In this document: positions 36,155-40,619 of the stretch, one piece after another | How the letters are laid out: each line of letters begins with the position of its first letter | Position numbering within the stretch: position 1 is the stretch's first letter | Source: Bacillota bacterium | GTDB taxonomy: Bacteria; Bacillota; Limnochordia; Darwinibacteriales; Darwinibacteriaceae | DNA length: 40,619 nt | Reading direction: 5' to 3' | NCBI GenBank assembly: GCA_012521335.1 | Contig: JAAYMM010000048.1 | Coordinates: 1 to 40,619 of the forward strand | Made by a program: the position numbers and the translations under genes | The notes under the pieces: model-generated | Told to the model about the DNA's origin: nothing | Seen by the model: the letters and a program-made list of their open reading frames with translations, nothing else | Databases searched by the model: none

Positions 36155-36223
36155 CAGCAGCAGCCCGGTCCCTGGCCGCCTCTCTTTTTCTGTCCATGCA
36201 GTTCAACCCCTTTTTGTGCGAGT

Positions 36224-36257
36224 GGGCTGCCAACACGAGAGACGTGTTTGGCAGCCC
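36224..36257 (-). other. Intercistronic hairpin between binding-protein and permease genes
   Basis: GGGCTGCCAA-CACGAGAGACGTG-TTTGGCAGCCC. Confidence 0.75.
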
Positions 36258-36269
36258 GGAGTGTGGTGC

Positions 36270-37391
36270 TTAGAATCCGTAACGCTCCAGATCTTCTGCG
36301 GTGATTACGCCGGCTTCATACTTATCCCGCACCCGCTGCTCCACCGAGTAGTTGGCCAACAAGTTTTCAAACAGTTCAGCGGAGGCTGCCGGATTGTACT
36401 TACTGCTCAGCTGACGGATCTCGTCGGGGCTGAAGGGCATGTTCTGGAGCCACTGCTCTTCGTAGGCGTAGTATTGGTTAGCCTGGAGCACGATGATGGG
36501 CACATGGAACACAGGAGCCTGCCCGTTGGCATCTTTGAGGGGATTACCTTCCAGGAAGTTGTGGAGCAGGGCCACGGCCAGACCAGAGTTAATCCAGTGG
36601 GCGCCGTTGGCGGCGGTGACTTGGCCCGCCTGGAGTCCCTCTAGAATCTCAGGATCCAAGTCGGTGACGAAAAACAAGGGATCCAGGTCATCATACTTCT
36701 GCAGCACTTCCATGGTGGAAACGGCGCCTGCCCCTGAAGTAGTGTAGACTGCATCAACATCAGGATAGGCCACGAGGAGGTCTTCACTCTTTTTCAGCGC
36801 ATCGGCTCGGGACGCAATGGCACCCCAGGCCACATCCAGAACCTGGCCGCCCACTTCAGCAAAGGCATCGGTAAAGCCCTGGACCCGAGCTTCGTGCGTG
36901 GTGTCGCCCCGGTTGCCGGTGACCAGCACTGCCGTTTTGGCCCCTACGGCTCCGGCGAACCGGCCGATGGGATAGCCCGCATCGTAGTCATCCTCCCCCA
37001 CGGCACCTGCGAAGTAAGGATTGCTGCGCAGGTGGGCCAAGGTTTCGGCGGTGGGCAGGTGATCGTAGAGCACAAAAGGTACTCCAGCATCGGCACACAT
37101 CTTGCTCACAATGGCGAAGGTGGCATCGGACATGCCGAAGTAGATGATGCCATCCACGCCCGAGGCGATCAAGTTCTCCACATTGGCAATGGATTTTTCG
37201 ATCTTGCCTTCATCATTCACCACCATGAGCTCAACGCCCAGGGCCTCCGCACAGTACACTGCGAAGTTTTCCAGAATGTCCAGGCAGTACACGCCGGAGA
37301 GCGCATTGTTAAAGCCGATCTTGTAATCCGCGGCCAGAACCTGGGCACTGAGCACCAAAACCAACAATAGACAGAGGAGCAATTTCTTCAT
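36270..37391 (-). CDS. RbsB-like (periplasmic-binding-protein type 1) sugar-binding protein
   Basis: Signal peptide; YKIGFNNALSGVYCLDILENFAVYCAEALGVELMVVNDEGKIEKSIANVENLIASGVDGIIYF. Confidence 0.92.
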   Translation of the reverse strand: MKKLLLCLLLVLVLSAQVLAADYKIGFNNALSGVYCLDILENFAVYCAEALGVELMVVNDEGKIEKSIANVENLIASGVDGIIYFGMSDATFAIVSKMCADAGVPFVLYDHLPTAETLAHLRSNPYFAGAVGEDDYDAGYPIGRFAGAVGAKTAVLVTGNRGDTTHEARVQGFTDAFAEVGGQVLDVAWGAIASRADALKKSEDLLVAYPDVDAVYTTSGAGAVSTMEVLQKYDDLDPLFFVTDLDPEILEGLQAGQVTAANGAHWINSGLAVALLHNFLEGNPLKDANGQAPVFHVPIIVLQANQYYAYEEQWLQNMPFSPDEIRQLSSKYNPAASAELFENLLANYSVEQRVRDKYEAGVITAEDLERYGF

Positions 37392-37565
37392 GCCGCTTTC
37401 TCCTTTCTTTGCTTGCTGCTGCCAAATGCAGTCCTCGTTGGCACTGTTCCGTTCCCTCTGTCTTTATGGCAGATCACAAACCGGAAACAAAGTTTGCAGA
37501 TCGTGTCATTTTGTCTTGCGAAATGTTTCAAAACTTTACATTCCAACCGGCGTGCGGGCATAAAG

Positions 37566-37608
37566 AAAGCCAAACTTGACCGTTGGGAAAACCGGCAAGC
37601 TTGGCTTT
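37566..37608 (-). terminator. Rho-independent terminator after the GlnQ-like gene
   Basis: Minus strand AAAGCCAAGCTTG ... CAAGTTTGGCTTTCTTT. Confidence 0.7.
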
Positions 37609-37637
37609 TGCAGTGTGTACAGACTTTTTGGGTTGTG

Positions 37638-38387
37638 CTACAGAATCTGGGCCAAAAAACGCTGGGTGCGCTCATGTTCAGGCGCGGTAAAGAACTTCTG
37701 GGGCGGGGCTTTCTCCAGGATCTTCCCTTCGTCAAAGAAGATGACTGTATCAGCCACTTCCCGGGCAAAGCCCATTTCGTGGGTGACCACGAGCATGGTC
37801 ATGCCGCCCTTGGCCAGCTCTTTCATGACATCCAATACTTCTGCGATCATCTCCGGGTCGAGAGCCGAGGTGGGTTCGTCGAAAAGCATCACATCGGGCT
37901 GCATGGCGAGGGCCCGGGCGATGGCCACCCGCTGCTTCTGGCCGCCGGACGTAGCTGCGGGGTATTTACCTGCCTGATCGCGAATGCCCACCTTAGAAAG
38001 GAGATCCAGCGCCAGTTCAGTCGCCTCATCCTTGGGCATCTTTTTCACCTTGATGGGCGCCAAGGTGATGTTCTCCAGCACGGTCATGTGCGGGAACAAG
38101 TTGAAATCCTGGAACACCATGCCCACTTTATTGGCAATCTCGGTAGACCTGGTCTTAGGGTCGTGAACGGGCAGTCCGCCGACGTAAATCTCGCCCCCAT
38201 TGATCTTTTCCAAACCGTTGATGCAGCGGATGAACGTACTCTTCCCGGAACCGCTGGGCCCGCAGATCACCACAACTTCCTTCTCCCTAACCTGCAGGCT
38301 CACACCCTTAAGCACTTGGTGCGCCCCGAAGGATTTATGCACGTCGCGTACATCAACTATCACTTCGCCTAACTGCTTTTCGCTCAT
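37638..38387 (-). CDS. Polar amino-acid ABC ATP-binding protein (GlnQ-like)
   Basis: [82 protein letters not shown]. Confidence 0.94.
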   Translation of the reverse strand: MSEKQLGEVIVDVRDVHKSFGAHQVLKGVSLQVREKEVVVICGPSGSGKSTFIRCINGLEKINGGEIYVGGLPVHDPKTRSTEIANKVGMVFQDFNLFPHMTVLENITLAPIKVKKMPKDEATELALDLLSKVGIRDQAGKYPAATSGGQKQRVAIARALAMQPDVMLFDEPTSALDPEMIAEVLDVMKELAKGGMTMLVVTHEMGFAREVADTVIFFDEGKILEKAPPQKFFTAPEHERTQRFLAQIL

Positions 38388-38468
38388 TATCTTGCTCCTT
38401 AGATTTTTCACTCGCTCAGCTTGATCTATTATAGTACTTTTCTCCCCCGCTGCGCTAGGAAAATTGCA

Positions 38469-38495
38469 GCGGGCATCTTTTCCGCCGATGCCCGC
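38469..38495 (-). terminator. Hairpin downstream of the OppF-like gene
   Basis: Minus strand GCGGGCATC-GGCGGAAAA-GATGCCCGC. Confidence 0.55.
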
Positions 38496-38507
38496 CCGCT
38501 CTAAAGC

Positions 38508-39437
38508 TTATTCCAAACTCATCAGCACAGCATGATCAGGGCTTACCTGCACCATCCCCTGTCCGCGGTTGGCTGCATAAAATTCCGCAATTTCCCGGTT
38601 CACTGCTTCGGGCACAAACTTCTCCTGGGGATCCCACCGCCTCCCGATATCGGGTACGGAACGGAAGAGCATTTTCGTGTAGGGGTGCACCGGATGGTGA
38701 TACACTTCCGCGGTGGCTCCCTGCTCCACCAGGCGGCCCTGATGCATGATCATAGTGTAATCGCTGACATAGTAACCCAGGGCTAGATCGTGGGTAATGA
38801 AGAGCACCGACATCCCCGTGGAGCGGCAGATATCCACCAACAGGTTGAGGATGCCCATGCGGGTGGAAGCATCGAGCATGCTGATCAGTTCATCGGCCAC
38901 CAATATCTCCGCGTTCAGGAGCAGAGCCCGGGCAATGAGCAGCCGCTGCAGCTGCCCGCCGCTGAGCTGGTGGGGGAAGTGCGCTAGTGTCCGTTCGGGG
39001 TTGAGGTTGACCTGCAGTAAGGCCTCCCTGGTGCGCGCCGCCCGCTCAGCTGCAGGGGTGTCCGGGAAGAACACATCGAACACCAGATCAAAGACCCGAT
39101 CTACCCGGAACAGGGGGTTGAATGAGGAAAAGGGGTCCTGGAAAATCCCCTGTACCCGGCGGTAAAACTCCCTGCGCTCCGCCTTAGTGCGGATGGTGGC
39201 CAGATCCCGTCCGTGGAAGAGGATCCTACCGGCTGTGGGGCGGAGCAGCTTGAGGATCATGCGCCCCATGGTGGTCTTTCCGCTGCCGCTCTCTCCGATC
39301 AGGGAAAGAACGGTGCCAGGATACATGGCAAAGGAAACGCCGCGAACCGCCGTGGTGAGGGTGCGGAAGAAAACGCCGCTGCTGAAGACCTTAGTTACAT
39401 TCTCCACAGAGATAATGGGCTGTCTGTTGTCAACCAA
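38508..39437 (-). CDS. Peptide ABC ATP-binding protein (OppF/DppF-like)
   Basis: GESGSGKTTMGRMILKLLRPTAGRILF, LSGGQLQRLLIARALLLNAEILVADELISMLDAS; TTG 39437 after GGAGGGG. Confidence 0.92.
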   Translation of the reverse strand: MVDNRQPIISVENVTKVFSSGVFFRTLTTAVRGVSFAMYPGTVLSLIGESGSGKTTMGRMILKLLRPTAGRILFHGRDLATIRTKAERREFYRRVQGIFQDPFSSFNPLFRVDRVFDLVFDVFFPDTPAAERAARTREALLQVNLNPERTLAHFPHQLSGGQLQRLLIARALLLNAEILVADELISMLDASTRMGILNLLVDICRSTGMSVLFITHDLALGYYVSDYTMIMHQGRLVEQGATAEVYHHPVHPYTKMLFRSVPDIGRRWDPQEKFVPEAVNREIAEFYAANRGQGMVQVSPDHAVLMSLE

Positions 39438-40419
39438 CGCGCTCCCCTCCAATCTCCCGGTGGTGCCAGCAGGCAATGCTGTGCTCGGGCGTAATGTGTT
39501 CCGTCAGCGGAGTGTCCTCGCAGCGCCTGGTGCGGTGGGGGCAGCGCTCGCGGAAGCGGCAGCCGGGCCCGATGTCTAACAGCTCTGGAGGAGTGCCCTT
39601 GATTCCTTCCAGCCTCTGCTCCTTAACCTGCACGCCTACCTTGGGCAGGGAACTGAGCAGGGCCCGGGTGTAAGGATGGCAGGGAGCATGGACGATGGTG
39701 TCCACCGGACCTGCTTCGACTATGTGTCCCCCATACATGATCAGCAGACGGTCAGCGATTTGGTACAGAATGGACAGGTCATGGGTGATGAACAGCGCGG
39801 AGCCAATAATCCCGGCATCACGCAGTTCCACCAGCAGGCTGGCGGCAAAGCGCTGAGAACTCACGTCCAGGGCTGAAGTAATCTCATCGGCAATGATCAG
39901 CTCTGGATTCAAGATGGTGGAAAGGACCATAATCACCCGCTGCTTCATGCCCCCCGAAAGTTCGATGGGATACTTATCCAAAACGGCGGGGTCTAGGTTG
40001 ACCAAGCGCAGCCGCTCTTCCAGCTTGTTCATGAAGGCTCCATCAGGACGGATGCCGTGCTCCCGCACCAGATCGGACACGAAGGTGCCCACTTTCTTCG
40101 TGGGGCTCAAAGCATCCAGGGCGTACTGGGGAATAATGGAGATCTTGCGCAGTCTGAGCCGCCGAAACTCCTCCCGGTCCATGGTCATGATGTCCTGGCC
40201 CAGAAAGAAGGCCTGGCCCCCCATGTGGGTTAAGGGCGGCTTGCGCAGCATGAGGGTGTGGGCGAGGGTGCTCTTGCCGCAGCCCGATTCTCCAGCGACA
40301 CCCACGATCTCGCCTCGGCGCACCTGGAAGGTGACCCCATCCACCGCTTTCACATCGCCTTTGAGAATGCGGTAATAGGCCTTGAGGTCCTGTACAGACA
40401 GGATCAGATCTGCTCCCAT
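39430..40419 (-). CDS. Peptide ABC ATP-binding protein (OppD/DppD-like)
   Basis: GESGCGKSTLAHTLML, LSGGMKQRVIMVLSTILNPELIIADEITSALDVSSQ, C-terminal oligo_HPY-like GCRFRERCPHRTRRC. Confidence 0.94.
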   Translation of the reverse strand: MGADLILSVQDLKAYYRILKGDVKAVDGVTFQVRRGEIVGVAGESGCGKSTLAHTLMLRKPPLTHMGGQAFFLGQDIMTMDREEFRRLRLRKISIIPQYALDALSPTKKVGTFVSDLVREHGIRPDGAFMNKLEERLRLVNLDPAVLDKYPIELSGGMKQRVIMVLSTILNPELIIADEITSALDVSSQRFAASLLVELRDAGIIGSALFITHDLSILYQIADRLLIMYGGHIVEAGPVDTIVHAPCHPYTRALLSSLPKVGVQVKEQRLEGIKGTPPELLDIGPGCRFRERCPHRTRRCEDTPLTEHITPEHSIACWHHREIGGERVG

Positions 40420-40421
40420 AA

Positions 40422-40619
40422 TTACATCTCCCTCAGACGCGGGTTGAACACTTCATCCAGCCCCGTGTTGATGAAATACAAAGAGACGATGAGCATGGTC
40501 AAGATCAGCCCGGGAATGATGGTCCACCACCACATCCCTAGGTGCAGTGCGTTCCAGTTCACGGCATTCTGCAGCACCAGACCCAAAGAGATGCCCCGGG
40601 TGGGGCCCAGGCCCAGGAA
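40422..40619 (-). CDS. Partial peptide ABC permease (DppC/OppC-like), C-terminus
   Basis: Minus strand FLGLGPTRGISLGLVLQNAVNWNALHLGMWWWTIIPGLILTMLIVSLYFINTGLDEVFNPRLREM*. Confidence 0.88.
   Translation of the reverse strand, partial: FLGLGPTRGISLGLVLQNAVNWNALHLGMWWWTIIPGLILTMLIVSLYFINTGLDEVFNPRLREM

Noticed and set aside
1-40619. CRISPR arrays, tRNA/rRNA genes, transposons, prophage or a defence island
   Set aside because: No direct-repeat array, tRNA-like cloverleaf, transposase/integrase or known defence gene was recognised by eye. tRNAscan-SE and ISfinder searches were not possible here.

Overview
This 40.6 kb window looks like a chromosomal region of a fairly GC-rich Gram-positive-type bacterium (Bacillota-like; inferred from the T-box leader, DUF1540 protein and lipobox lipoproteins). 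It has about 35 supported genes, mostly ordinary housekeeping and uptake functions: RpiR regulator, T-box + leuS, gamma-glutamyltransferase, MATE exporter, two CUT1 sugar ABC loci without an ATPase, an RbsABC-like locus, peptide ABC genes, dps, nitroreductase, kdgK, hisC and alkaline phosphatase. The most interesting items are: (1) a selenium operon (class-V cysteine-desulfurase-like, DUF3343, selD, yedF) in which selD is itself a selenoprotein. The supplied ORF track truncates it at an in-frame UGA at the catalytic position, followed by a SECIS-like hairpin. (2) A predicted exported fusion of a VanX/DdpX-type D-Ala-D-Ala dipeptidase with a complete guanine-deaminase-like domain. (3) A rearrangement junction joining the 5' stub of a TldD-like gene to a truncated RbsA-like ATPase, next to a permease that is out of frame with its best start site. 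(4) Palindromic operators, including a 23-bp near-palindrome over the dps promoter, and an intercistronic hairpin after the binding-protein gene in all three sugar ABC loci. (5) Several decaying genes (VWA pseudogene, internally deleted binding protein at the left edge, orphan degraded frame near 30.6 kb). No CRISPR array, tRNA, rRNA, transposase or phage gene was recognised. All family calls are from reading translations; no searches were run.
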